Assembly: GCA_022496805.1 (NCBI GenBank)
Contig: CM040088.1
Span: 12,927,001 to 12,991,000 of the forward strand
DNA length: 64,000 bases
Origin: Pohlia nutans
Taxonomy: Eukaryota > Streptophyta > Bryopsida > Bryales > Mniaceae
Reading direction: 5' to 3'
Part shown: piece after piece, positions 1 to 11,338 of the stretch
Position numbering within the stretch: the first letter of the stretch is position 1
Layout of the letters: each line of letters opens with the position of its first letter
The notes under the pieces: model-generated
Database searches by the model: none
What the model saw: the letters and a program-made list of their open reading frames with translations, nothing else
What the model was told of the DNA's origin: nothing
Position numbers and translations under genes: made by a program

Positions 1-165
1 CTCTAAGATTAGAGAATATTCCATATAATCTTAGAGAATATTCACATGCCTTCGGCAAAATTTTGAAATATTAGGTATGTGCTACCAACCTTGACGGTTG
101 GGTATGGTAGAACCCACATCTTAAACTTCAGTAGAAATTTTTTAAATGCATATACATCATTGTAA

Positions 166-218
166 TTTTTTTATTTTTTTATTTTTTTATTTTTTTATTT
201 TTTTATTTTTTTATTTAT
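166..218. repeat. T-rich simple repeat
   Basis: Tandem units of seven or eight T followed by A. Low-complexity DNA next to the hairpin that follows; no gene is visible between 1 and 900. Confidence 0.8.
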
Positions 219-302
219 TAAGATGAGACATTCAATACACTAGTAGAAAGAATATTTTTATTTTATTTTATTTTGTATTAGTGTATTGAATGTCTCATCT
301 TA
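219..302. repeat. Short hairpin / miniature inverted-repeat element
   Basis: About 22 bp beginning AGATGAGACATTCAATACAC is repeated in inverted orientation at 279-300, separated by an A/T-rich loop of some 30 bp. This near-perfect stem looks like a very small MITE or foldback. No coding potential and no clear target-site duplication. Confidence 0.6.
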
Positions 303-1979
303 GATGCTTTCGATAATTCATTTGAAATTTTACAAATTTCAAATGAATTTTTTCTCCAAACAAACACTTATAGGTTAAAAATTATTTCACACATGCGAAT
401 TAAATAACAAGTCTTTGAGAGTGAGAAGTTTATTGATTATAATACCAAGTCAACTTATTGAATTTCGACATCTCGATATTATTATTTTTAGTTCATTATG
501 GAGCTTACATCCAAAAAAAGGTTTATGGATTACAATCATCTCCTGACAAGAGAGTGACATGGTTGTTTTGAAACTTAGACTTGGTATTATGAACTATAAT
601 AGACAGTGTAAAATATAGTTGCATTGTTATGAGAACGTTTTTTTTACTAAAGTACATAAGTAATGAATGATATTATTTCCGTAACAAAGTAGTATTTTCA
701 CATTCTTGATACAACCTCAATGTTGCCTCCTAGAGTGACTAGTAGAACCGAGTCAAACTCACCATAGAAATTCAAATTCAATCAATAATGTATAAACATT
801 GAGAATAGCTTCACACAAACTGCAAATTGTAGTTGACAGTAGATCTGACTAGTGCACTCCATTTTGATTGGAATAAAAAGTCCTTGGCACACTAGTATGT
901 ACAAGATAATTAAATTTAACAAGGGTTTCGTTAAAAGTGCACTTCAATATGTAAAAGTGCACATGAACAATTTTTTGGAAACTTATAAATTTCATTGAAA
1001 ATATGATCATTTTATAATTATCCTAGTAAGAAAAATAAAGAATATAGACATGGGTACATTTTAGGTTCATTATGCTTGGTTATTGATCAAATTACAATTT
1101 TGTGATTTTTATAAAAAAAGTTGAGTTAACAATAATATGAGAAACCTTGCTAGAAATTTCTTATAATTTTAAATTATTTCTTATATTAATAATTCAAATA
1201 TGGTTATAAATTTAAATATATATTTGGAAAAATATATATTTCACTTACAAGATAAAAGATTGAGGTATGTACATGCACGTCTAATATTGAGAAAGCATCA
1301 TTGCATATGACAAAGTTTGGATATTTAAATACACACTTAATAGCAAGAAATTTTCAGTCATAAAAAAATCTCATTCACATGAAACCTTGACAAAATTATA
1401 TATCAATATTGTATTGTATAAATTTTCAAGTATAAAGTACAATATAGAGCTAATATGGCAAATCTATTCTAAAAGGTTAAGGTGATATTCAAAATGAAAC
1501 TTTTCACCATTTGGAATTTTTAACTCTCTCTCGGTTCTAACACCCAAAACAGTAATCAAATTTTGGGTCCCAACGGTATTCTCCCAAGCAGTAAAAATAG
1601 AATCAATTGGAACACAACCATGTGGTTCTCGAGAGGGTTCCCAAGCACAATGTATACAATCCGTGTACCGATTGTGAAACGTCCCTTCTTCATTTTGTAA
1701 TCCTCTTGGCATTCTTGGTTGATACCATAGAACGTTTGTAATACCGTTCTCACAAGCTTGTTGACTTAGAGAGAGCACTTTTGCCAGAAAAAAAGGAATG
1801 CCTAAGTTTCAATCCATATGATTTGTTTTAAGATAAAACAATGCCTGGTCATACAAAAAAAACAAGATGATTGTAAGAACATGTTAAAAAAAAAGTTTTA
1901 TGTAATTCAAAAATAATCAAAATAGATGATGTAACTTTATGCCTTAATTTCTTAAATGCAAACAAAATTAACTATCGTC

Positions 1980-3842
1980 ATGAGGGGTGTGGCATGTGCC
2001 TCACCCCTTAAAATTTAAATAAGGAAAAATATTGTCATAAGGGGTGTGGCATGTGCCTCACCCCTTAAGATTCAAACTAGGCAAAATATTGTTATAAGGG
2101 GTGTGGCATGTGCCTCACCCTTAAGATTCAAACTAGGCAAAATTTTGTTATAAGGGGTGTGGCATGTGCCTCACCCCTTAAGATTTAAACTAGGCAAAAT
2201 ATTGTTACCGTAGTTTACTAGCAGGTTCGGCAACTTGCTACCTAATATTTAATTAAACTTCAAAAAGTAGGTTCGACACCTAAAAATAGTATATTAATAC
2301 TTTCGGCAATTTCTCTTTTAATATTTTAAAATTCGGCTTATTGTCATGTACAACTCTCTTGCATTGGTTGACAAGTAAGATGTGAGATAAGAGTGGAGAA
2401 TGCTCTGTGCTTTATGCAGGTGGAGTGGAGTTGTATCCAACAAGGCATATGGGATATGTAAACTTTGAGGTGAAGTGCCTAGTTAGTCTTCATTTTTATA
2501 ACACGCATAACTTTTGCATAGAGTCTTCAAATGACATAAAATTTGTTGGAGGTGAAAGATTACTTGATTTCTAAACTTTTCTTAGACCAACAAAATTCCA
2601 AAAAAGTTGATGTTCTATGCACAAATGAGCTCCGAAAAACTGTTAGGAACGCATTTTGATTTTGACTTTTACACGGCTGCTCTATTTTGTCTATATCTTT
2701 TGCATAAAGACTTATTTTGACACAAAACTTGTTGGAGGTGGAAGAAGGCTTGATTTCTCAACTTCTATTAGTTGGGCAAATTTCTATAAAACTTCATCTT
2801 CTATGTTCAATTGGACTCCAAAAATCTGTGTAGGACACATTTCAAAAGCTAGAGTCTTATTACTTCTTAACCCATATTCTTTGTGGACGGATGTAAATGA
2901 ACTTGATTACAAGAGCAACACCTTCTCTCCACTACAATTCACACATGCTTCCTAACGAAGAAAAAATCTAGTGGAAGGTAACAATTTCTCACTTTTCGGC
3001 AATTTTGAATTATAATTTATATTATATTCGGCAAAAAACGCCAATGATATTCCGAAATTTTAGGCATCTATATTTAGAATTATTTTCTACCGAACTTGCT
3101 AGTAAACTACGGTATAAGGGGTATGGCATATGCCTCACCCCTTAAGATTCAAACTAGGCAAAATATCGTCATGAGGGGTGTGGCATGTGCCTCACCCCTT
3201 AAGATTTAAACTAGGCAAAATATTGTTATAAGGGGTGTGGCATGTGCCACACCCCTTAAGATTTAAACTAGGCAAAATATTGTTATAAGGATTGTGGCAC
3301 ATGTCTCACCTCTTAAGATTCAAATAAGGCAAAATATTGTCATAAGGGGTGTGGCATGTGCCTCACCCCTTAAGATTCAAACTAGGCAAAATATTGTCTT
3401 AAGGGGTGTGGCATGTGCCTCACCTCTTAAGATTCTAACTAGGAAAAATATTTTTATATGGGGTGTGGCACCTGTCTCACCCCTTGAATTTCTATCAAGG
3501 CAAATTATTGTCTTACGGGGTGCCCACCTACCTTATGCCTTCCCATTTGAACAAAGTTAATACTGTTATGTGGAGTGTGGCATGTGCCTCACCTCTTAAA
3601 ATTCTAACAAAGTTAATTAGTGTCATATGGGGTGTAGCATGTGTCTTACTCACAAGCTTAGCAATTAAATTCATAAAAGAAGTGGCACATGCGTAACCCC
3701 TAAAATCCTAACTTAACCAATTACATGTATAGATGGTGTAGCATGTATCTCAACCCTCATAAACTTAAGTGAAATTAACTTCAACAAAGGTGATTATTCT
3801 CATAAAGGGTGTTGCATGTGCCTCACCCTTTTAAACCTCATA
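1980..3842. repeat. 58 bp palindromic satellite array, interrupted
   Basis: About fifteen units of roughly 58 bp, each with the near-palindrome GGTGTGGCATGTGCCTCACC followed by an A/T-rich linker (CTTAAGATTCAAACTAGGC type). Units at 1980-2207 and 3113-3842 form one array split by the insertion at 2208-3112. Units decay toward the 3' side. Small open frames across the array are by-products of the periodicity and not genes. Confidence 0.85.
2208..3112. mobile_element. 905 bp TIR transposon (TA target), nested in satellite
   Basis: Ends are CCGTAGTTTACTAGCA and its reverse complement, with the TIR continuing to about 24 bp with two mismatches. TA lies on each side (2206-2207, 3113-3114). Removing the element plus one TA restores a normal satellite unit, so the empty site can be inferred. 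The interior holds a diverged direct duplication of about 150 bp (around 2505-2655 and 2690-2840). The TA target is typical of Tc1/mariner-type elements. No transposase is encoded; the 99-codon frame at 2656-2955 has no recognisable domain. Confidence 0.8.
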
Positions 3843-4089
3843 AAACCAAATAAATTTATTAAGGTTGTAAGATTCGCATCACCTTGTTTAGTCACAAGCA
3901 AAATTAAATTGCAGAGTACTAAGTTGAAGTAAATGAAATTAAGTAGAGGAATTAATATTGCACATGCCTAACCATTTTAAGGGTGCTATTAATGTAGTGC
4001 CACCGGCGCTCTCAAAAAAATTCAAGTCAAAATTCTTAAATTTGTGTAAGTTACAGCTATACATACTTGGAGATCTCACAAAAGATAAA

Positions 4090-4330
4090 TAAATTAAAAT
4101 TTGAAAAACCTAAACGGCCGCTTAGGGTTTAGGTCGTGTTTTCGCTTCTTCCTACCTTTCTCTCTTCTCCGCCGCCTTTCCTCTCTGCCGCTCCTTGCTT
4201 GTGCGGCGCTTCTCTTCTCCACCGTCTTGCTTCGCTTGCAAAGTGCCAAATCTTGTATAGTGGTGATTTGCAACATTAATGCCTCCGCCTTGGTACAACC
4301 CACGTTCTGATCTACTTGTTCTGCATATCT
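4090..4330. other. GC-richer, CT-rich core of the 6.5 kb element
   Basis: Base composition changes sharply: a TTAGGGTTTAGG motif is followed by CT-rich, CCGCC-containing sequence like plant 5' leaders. A 69-codon frame exists on each strand, one Arg/Lys-rich and one Leu-rich, which is typical of sense/antisense reading of CT-rich DNA. I do not recognise a protein. It could be a captured promoter or 5' UTR fragment. Confidence 0.35.
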
Positions 4331-4979
4331 AGATAACCTTGTTTGTGTGGTACTAAACCTTCTACCTTCTTGCTACAGTTCGCATCACTTCAACTCTACT
4401 ATGCGGTTAACACCTCATCTATAAACAAGTTTCAGCACACTACCAAGAATCTTGTTGATTTATCTCACTTGGGCCCCAACTTCTCGTACTAAGATCTACT
4501 TTGGAGCGCTTCTGATTCTTAGTTTCCTTCAGATCTATTGTGTTTATCACTTTAGTATTTAAATAAGGGTAAGTTTCCGACTTTCAAATTTCATCTAGAT
4601 CTAGATCTAAATTCTTTTTAGGGTTTCCAGCTTCATTTAGTATTCAACCACCAAATTGTTACTATGTGCACATTACAATCTCAAATCTCAGTTCCAATAA
4701 CATTTGCTTGTATTTATGAAACTCTGAAATTTGCATCTTTGAGAATTTTTGAATCATCAATATGTTAAATTATTTGTATTATAATTCACATTCCTTTAAA
4801 GTTCTAAATATTTAGGGTTCTGGACATATATCACTTGATGACACAATCTCAAAATCTAGATTATGAGTTTTGTAATTAAGTTCTCATCTCACTTATTACC
4901 AAATACTAAATTTTCTAAAATTCAATGTTTTTTATTTTCAATTTGAGGAGGATGTGTGGAGTTTCCGTGAACATTTTTT

Positions 4980-6290
4980 GGAGTGAGGCACATGCCTCAC
5001 TACTTGAATTGCAATCTGATTTTAAATTTCTAAACTCACCACATACCTCACTCCTTGCATCGTAATCACAATCTCATTTTATATTCATTATGCAAACATA
5101 CCAAATGTATGCCACATATCTCACTCCATGTGTTTGGTTCTCGTTTTGATTGTATTTATGCATTTCACTCATGTAGAATTTAGAAGGTGAGGCACATGCC
5201 TCACCCCCACTGTGTTTAATTTCAATTTTGATTGTACTTGATTGATTTTGCTCATGTGACATTTTGGAGGTGAGGCACAAGCCTCACCCTTTGTGTTTGA
5301 TTCATGTTTTTGATGTCAATGAGATTATAATCTCATATTTTTCTAAGAGTGAGGCACATGCCTCACCCCTTTGTGTTTAAGTTTTTATTTTTATTTTTTT
5401 ATGTCCTTGAGTTTATGCTCTCATATTTTTGTGAGGATGAGGCACATGCCTCACCCTCTTGTGTTTGATTTTTGTTTTTGATGTCATTGAGTTTAGGTTC
5501 ACATATTTTTCTGAGGGTGAGGCACATGCCCCACCCTTTATGTTTAGTTTTTTTTTATGTCCTTGAGGTTATGCTCTCATCTTTTTGTAAGGGTGAGGCA
5601 CATGCCTCACCCCTTTGTGTTTGGTTTTTGTTCTTGATGTCATTGAGTTTAAGCTCTCATATTTTTGTGAAGGTGAGGCACATGGCTCACCCCCTTGTGT
5701 TTAATTTTTTTTGATGTTCTTGAGTTTATGCTCTTGTATTTTTGTGAGGGTGAGGCACATGCCTCCTCCGTTGTGTTTGTTTTTTGTTTTTGATGTCATT
5801 GAGTTTATACTCTCATATTTTTGTGAGGTTGTGGTACCCTTTGTGTTTAATTTTTATTTATAACGTTTTTGGTTGTTATTTTTCATATGGGATTTCGGAG
5901 ATGAGGCACATGTCTCACTCAATGTGTTTAATTCTTATTCTCGATGTGATTGTATGTATTTTTTGCATTGTTGCTTTTCTTGAATTTAGAAGGTGAGGCA
6001 CATGCCACACTCTTTCTGTATAATTTTGAATTTAGTTGTACTTAAGTTTCTTTGCTTATGTAGGATTGAGGAGGTGATGCACATGCTTTACTCCTATTGT
6101 TGATGTTATATTGAAAGGTGTGGCATTTCTTTGATTGATTGTACAAACAAATACATGCTTTACTCCTATTGTTGATGTTATATTGAAAGGTGTGGCATTT
6201 CTTTGATTGATTGTACAAACAAATAATCTTTTATAAATTTGAGTGTTTTTGCAATTAGAGTTTTTGGAGGTGTGGCACATTTCGCACTCT
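4980..6290. repeat. ~80 bp palindromic satellite array, opposite orientation
   Basis: About twelve units, each with GTGAGGCACATGCCTCAC (8 bp arms around central CA) followed by CCCTTTGTGTTT and a T-rich linker. The central dinucleotide is CA here and TG in the left array, so the two arrays face each other in inverted orientation. Open frames at 5472-5714 and 5784-5996 are periodic artefacts. Confidence 0.85.
6083..6227. repeat. Perfect 72 bp tandem duplication
   Basis: Two consecutive 72 bp units beginning CATGCTTTACTCCTATTGTT are identical as read, within an otherwise decayed array. This points to a recent duplication (or an assembly artefact). Confidence 0.85.
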
Positions 6291-7651
6291 TTTAGTAAAG
6301 ATCACTTATTCTTATTATTCGTAGTTTTTCATGCATATTGACTATTTGTTTGTTTGTTGATGTTATTGTGTGATTTTAGGAGGTCTTTTTGGAGGACTTC
6401 TCATGCGGAGTAAAGGGGGCGGGCCTTCAAAGGCCCCCCCAAAGAAGAAAATGCATTGATACATCCAGATGTGCGCAAGGATATGTTTTCTCTAGGTTTG
6501 GGTTTAGACTCTTTGGATGGCTAGATTTGTTTAGTTGATATTAATAATATATTATAGTATTATAGTGATATGATATAGAGTATAGAATATTTGTTACCAT
6601 GTAACTTATTACTTGAGTATACTATATATTATTGTGTTTTACTATCATGGTGTATCTTTTTTCAAATTCCTTCAAAGAATTTACTGTATAAACACATAAT
6701 CAACAAATTGAATTTAGTTTGTTTGCTTGGAATTGCCTCAATAAGATTTTTTATGATTTAAAGTTTATTTTCATAAAAAGTACCACACATTCAATCTCAT
6801 TATAGTATACATTGTAATATGTAAATTTAAATACAAAATTGGTTTAATTGATTGTATGGATTTATTAAGATTATTACTATGGATATGGTTCTCAAAACTT
6901 AGTATATATTTTTTAGTTGTTGTTCTAATTATTAAAATTTCAGAACTTCAAATACATAAATAAGACACATGCTTTATTTATTTTTTTGACTTTATTGTTT
7001 TTAAGTATTCAAATATAAAGTGACACAAGTACATTATTTTTTTTTTCTGAATTTATCATTTTGAATGTTTTTGCTTCCATAGTGTGTCTTGCCAATTAGG
7101 ATTGGTTTATTTTTCAATCTTTTAACTAAAAATTAGGGTGTAAGTGTTACATTTTCTATTAAACTTACGAACAATTATTGAAGATGCACAAAAGAATGTT
7201 TTTTAGCCGTTTAATTGATCTAATATTATAAAAAATTCTTGATTATAAACTTAAAGCACAAAATAAATATGACACACATATATTTTACATAGTTTGCTTT
7301 GGATTTATTTTCAATCAATAATATCTGAAAAGACTCTAGCCAAAGTACAATATTATTGCTTATACATACCAAAATTTGTGATTAAAATATTAAAAAATAA
7401 TCCCAAAAAATAGTGCACATTTCAATAGGCACTTTTAACGAAACCCTTGTTATTTGAAGAAAACTATGTCCTACTTAGTTTTGCATCTCCTCTCGGAAAA
7501 CAACCTAATAATTTGTCAAAATGCCTTTAACGCTTGGATACAACTCGGCATACTCTCATATAACCTCCTACAGTACTTTGGTGTGATAAAAACCCAAAAA
7601 AAATTCAATACGCTCTCACAATTTTAATATTCCACTTCGAGGATTTTCATA

Positions 7652-8290
7652 TTAATTCAAATATATTTGAAGCACTCCCCAAAAATGTTCAGTGGGAGTT
7701 AGGTTGGAAGAATGTGCATGACATTGAAGAAGATCAATTTTTGTGATCTAAATCACTGCAACACACTATTTGTTGTATGTCTGTACAACTACATTCTCTT
7801 GTTGAAGAGTAAAGGTGTAGGATTGAGATCATACCCCATGACAATGTACATCAAATCTTTTTATAAGATTTCTTTGTATTGTTGTTGATCCATTATCTTT
7901 TAAATTTTGTAACACATGCTAGATGGGTTCTAGGACATCATGCATCTCCACAACATCACCAAAGTGCCAACAAATTTTATTGTTTGTTGAACATGTCTTA
8001 AATCACGAGGTTGTCCATTTCAAACTACCGACCACCAATTACTACCATTTGAGCAAAATCGATTCACGTTTGTCTTGTCAAAGAAGATTACGTGCTTCCA
8101 ACCATGCATTGTCCAATGTTTGTGGCGCTTAACAAAATCCATTGTCTTTATGTGCATTTAATATAATACATATGTTCTATGTTTGTGTTGTACAGTGGTT
8201 TTCTTGGCTAAATATCGCCAGATCTTGACAATAGTTTTTTTTAATTTATCCTATAGGAAGATAGTATAATCATTTGGTCTCATGTTAAAA
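7652..8290 (-). pseudogene. Decayed Tc1/mariner-type transposase
   Basis: Three-frame reading of the minus strand gives a recognisable but broken Tc1-type DDE transposase. From about 8130 it reads HWTMHGWKHVIFFDKTNVNR, matching the catalytic-core segment around the first Asp (family W..VIFSDE). Further on come KFVGTLVMLWRCM (family GGGSIMVWGCM), then QQENVVVQTY (family QQDNDPKHT, with the second catalytic Asp changed to Glu), then SNLTPTEHFWG (family SPDLNPIEHLW), ending near 7652. Several stops and frameshifts separate these blocks. Family knowledge: these enzymes cut and paste elements into TA sites. It lies just outside the right end of the TA-flanked 6.5 kb element, so it may be a separate dead copy. 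Confidence 0.8.
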
Positions 8291-8702
8291 AAAGAATGTA
8301 AAACACCCAATTCCCTATTTTTGCACTTGGCCAAAGGCAATCATTTCCGGACCTAATTGTGCTAAAAAAAAATTCTAAAAAAAAATTGACGAAAAAACAT
8401 CGATTTCTTTCTTTGTTGAAACTTGTAGTATATTGCAATAAAAGACTAATATTTCAAAATTTTCATAACAAAAATTTGAATTTCCTTTATTTTAAAATTG
8501 CAAGATTGACTATTTAAAAACTAATACAAATTATGAATAGATTAAGACATTATAACACAGTTGCCAGAATTTATGGGAGAAGAAATTTATTTAATTATTC
8601 TTATTTTCCAATTTCTTATTTCATTTTTTGTGTGCCAAAAAGTACTTAAGGCTGGGTTTTTCTCCTTCCTATATCCTTCAAAACAACATTCGAATGCCGC
8701 GT

Positions 8703-8728
8703 ACCCTCAGCCCCTCCGCCATGGCCAA

Positions 8729-8759
<31 letters not shown>

Positions 8760-8777
8760 TTTTCCGGGGCTGAGGGT
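8703..8777. repeat. Small hairpin with (AT)n loop
   Basis: ACCCTCAGCCCC is repeated inverted as GGGGCTGAGGGT, enclosing an (AT)n microsatellite at about 8729-8752. Inserted within the left half of the 1.6 kb element. Confidence 0.7.
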
Positions 8778-9192
8778 CCGCGCGCACAGACTTCATTTTA
8801 TTTTCTCCTCAACAGAACATAAATGTGTTCTTCCATGCTCCCATGGCCGCCTTATATACTTATGAGGCGGTATGAGAGGGTATGTATGAACATACATATG
8901 TTTTCTTTACGAAAGGAAGAAAGCAAAGGGGCGGCTATGTACAAAGTATATATATAATATATATTTATAAATAGATAGATAGATGTTTAATGATTTTTTT
9001 TGGTTTTATTTTTTGTATAGGTGGTTGAGTGCGCATGGTCGCACATTCTTTTTTCCCTTTTTTTAGTGCATTTGGGAGCCCTGTTGGAGTTGACAACGAT
9101 GATGTTGATGTGGAATTTCATGGATTCTGTATAAGGGAATGAATCGCTTAGCTTGTTGTTCTGACGAGTTTGTTCGAAGAGGTTGAACAATC

Positions 9193-9393
9193 TATTCTGA
9201 TAACATAGTAAAGAAATATCATGGTGGAGTTGCTATTTGGAGGGAGGAAGCAACAAATGCAACAGTGGTGCTATATGATTACGTGTGGATGAAGCAAATC
9301 ACTATTCCAAATGAAGCGAAGTCGCACATACTTGAATATGTTGCAATGCATATTGAAGGCATGGGTGACAAGAGGTTGCTAGATGCTTACTAG
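9193..9393 (+). pseudogene. Unidentified coding fragment
   Basis: An open stretch of about 66 codons with no early Met and ending in TAG reads SDNIVKKYHGGVAIWREEAT and later VWMKQITIPNEAKSHILEYV. Composition is protein-like (balanced hydrophobic and charged residues), unlike nearby low-complexity frames. I do not recognise the family. Its place inside a TIR element suggests a captured gene piece or an element-encoded remnant. Confidence 0.35.
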
Positions 9394-10682
9394 AGTAGAT
9401 GAGTACATTACTATATAGTATGTTATTTTCTAGTTTAGTTGTCAAGGTATTGATTTAAAAGTTTGTACTATTCTTATAAATTACAAATAAGTAAAGTGTT
9501 TTTATATACTAAAATTTATATTTAAAACATAATTGTCTATTTGTGGCCTACTTCTAATTGCTTACAACATGTTTATATGGTTTTGTAAGATGTGTACTTA
9601 CCCTCTTGTTTGAGAACTCAAACCTCATGTATTTTTCTAATATATTGTGTGTCAAGATCAATTTCAAGGAGAGTTTTGTTGCGTATATAATTAAATTATA
9701 AAATATTCAAAGCACAAGTAATGACTTTTCAAGAAAAAAAATGACTCGACAATTTCCAAATTATCCTTTTTGCAACCAAATCTGTAGAAGAAAAAAATTG
9801 GCTGAAATTTTCATGCAATTTCTACCGGTTTGAATTTTTAGTGCGCCCGGAAGCCAAGTGCATGATTATATAGCCGAGTGCAAAAATAGGGAATTGTGTT
9901 GTAAATGTAAATTTGTGTGATAAATTACCAAAAACATTATGCAAAATTTGCAAAACACCGTACCCAGCCTTCATGGTTAGAAATCAAAATTATAATAAGA
10001 GAAGTCCAAATTTTTAGGAATTATTGTTTACAAAAAATAATATATTTTATATGATGAAAAAGAGAATCCTAAAGAACACTTATCCACATAATTTTGGAGA
10101 ATATTTGCACCATTTTGATTTTTTTATAAATATTAGACATTAATTGTCAACCATGACGGGCAGGTACGTATAGAAGATTGAACCGATTTTTGTTACCACT
10201 TTAGCAAAAAATGCAAAAAAAAAATGCAAAAATGCAAAAATGGCAAAACAAAAATAAAAATACATGTTGGTATCGTGAGTTGGTTTCTTTTTTCGCTTTT
10301 GAAACAAATGGATGCTTTATTTCCATTGCACAACGATAGACTACAAACATCACATTGAGAACGAGAAGAACATGATTCTTGTGAATTGGTTTTGGGATGT
10401 GACTTTGGAAGCTACAAATCAGGTGCGGTGGGTCCAAAGAAATTTTGGATGAAAATACCACATGTCAACTATTGGTTACAAAAAATTGGATGATGAAATC
10501 AAATTTGAACACAAATAGTATCAAAATAAGATGAACAACAAATTTATGTCCAAAAAATTGATGAATGTATAAATATTCAACTTTTTTTTACGTTGCTACT
10601 AAAGCCTCGTTTTTTCAAAATATGAAATAAATACCTTGGTTCAGAGAATGTAGGAATGTGGCTTATGAAGAATGTCTTCTTT

Positions 10683-11024
10683 TTAACCCTTAAATGTCAA
10701 AATAAGCCCCATGGGCTTATTTATGAGAGAATAATGAAGAAAAAGTGGATTTTCTCAACCAAATCAAGTGAGGATTGGTGCGTTGGAAGTTACTGAAAAA
10801 GCAATTTAGATTCCAAATTTGCGCATCAATTAGAAGATTGTGGAATCATTGGTAATCAATCAAAGTTATCAAAATGAACAGGGTGAGGCAGCTGAGGTCG
10901 TTTCTTGAAAAGTGCCACAGTGCTAGAGTGCTGGCCAGCAGAGCGTTTTTTTTTTTTTTCTCTCTGAAAATATAGATGTCTTTCGAGCTGCCCCGCCCAG
11001 GCCCTCTTGATGTTTAAAGGTTAA
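10683..11024. mobile_element. TTAA-flanked MITE, family 'CCCTTAAA' copy 1
   Basis: Starts TTAACCCTTAAATGTCAAAA and ends GATGTTTAAAGGTTAA. The interior resembles 16542-16987 (AGCCCCATGGGCTT and GAGAGAATAATGAAG shared). TTAA is present at both edges. Confidence 0.7.
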
Positions 11025-11044
11025 ATAGTAAGTACAATCTGATC

Positions 11045-11290
11045 GCCATCTTAAATAAATTACTGTAGTACCATAGCTGGGTCGCCACCCCACGAATGAT
11101 TATTTAATATTTTTTGAAAATTAGGTTTGCTCCTCAAAAATGAATTTCTCGATTTTTAGTTTTAAGCAAAAAAATGATTAAAATGTCCCAAAATTTCCCA
11201 AAATAACTTAGAAATAGCAAAATACGACTAAAAGAATTTTATTTTTGTTTTTATTCTATTCTATATAGCTAAAAATAATTTAATCTATTT
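11045..11290. repeat. Partial copy of the repeat at 16115-16516
   Basis: Shares TACTGTAGTACCATAG, the GGGTCGCCACCC segment and an A-rich interior with 16115-16516. The right end is missing, because OSCP copy 1 begins shortly after. Confidence 0.5.
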
Positions 11291-11338
11291 TTTGCTTTAT
11301 ATTTCAACATCCATATCGTCAATTGTGTCCATGTGGCC

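Larger units (their letters stand above)
919..7450. mobile_element. 6.5 kb TIR element with inverted palindromic repeat arrays
   Basis: The left end starts ACAAGGGTTTCGTTAAAAGT and the right end carries its exact reverse complement (TIR about 22-23 bp, weaker similarity continuing inward). TA flanks both ends (917-918 and 7451-7452), consistent with a TA target duplication. Inside are two repeat arrays in opposite orientation (1980-3842 and 4980-6290) placed like subterminal repeats. A GC-richer core at 4100-4330 resembles a plant promoter or 5' leader with CT-rich stretches. No transposase frame is seen, so it would be non-autonomous. Alternatively two unrelated repeats could bracket the region by chance, but a 22 bp exact inverted match with TA on both sides argues against that. 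Confidence 0.55.
8303..9899. mobile_element. 1.6 kb TIR element, family A copy 1
   Basis: The left end ACACCCAATTCCCTATTTTT continues as GCACTTGGCC; the right end carries the inverted copy with small gaps, and similarity continues through a TTCCGG segment. The same termini bound 14453-16061 at almost the same length. Inside are a smaller GC hairpin with an AT core (8703-8777) and a 66-codon stop-free stretch at about 9193-9393. Flanks share a loose 9 bp similarity, which could be a Mutator-like target duplication but is not convincing. Confidence 0.6.

Noticed and set aside
3294..3696. Open frames of 77-88 codons with internally repeated peptides
   Set aside because: They follow the satellite period exactly, so the repeats create them; no domain or codon signal.
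4094..4310. Overlapping 69-codon frames on both strands
   Set aside because: Sense and antisense readings of a CT-rich tract; Arg/Lys-rich on one strand and Leu-rich on the other, no family recognised.
5472..5996. Two frames of 70-80 codons across the right satellite array
   Set aside because: Periodic artefacts of the palindromic repeat.
1980..6290. CRISPR-like array
   Set aside because: Units are satellite repeats with conserved linkers in a plant nuclear context, not direct repeats with unique spacers.
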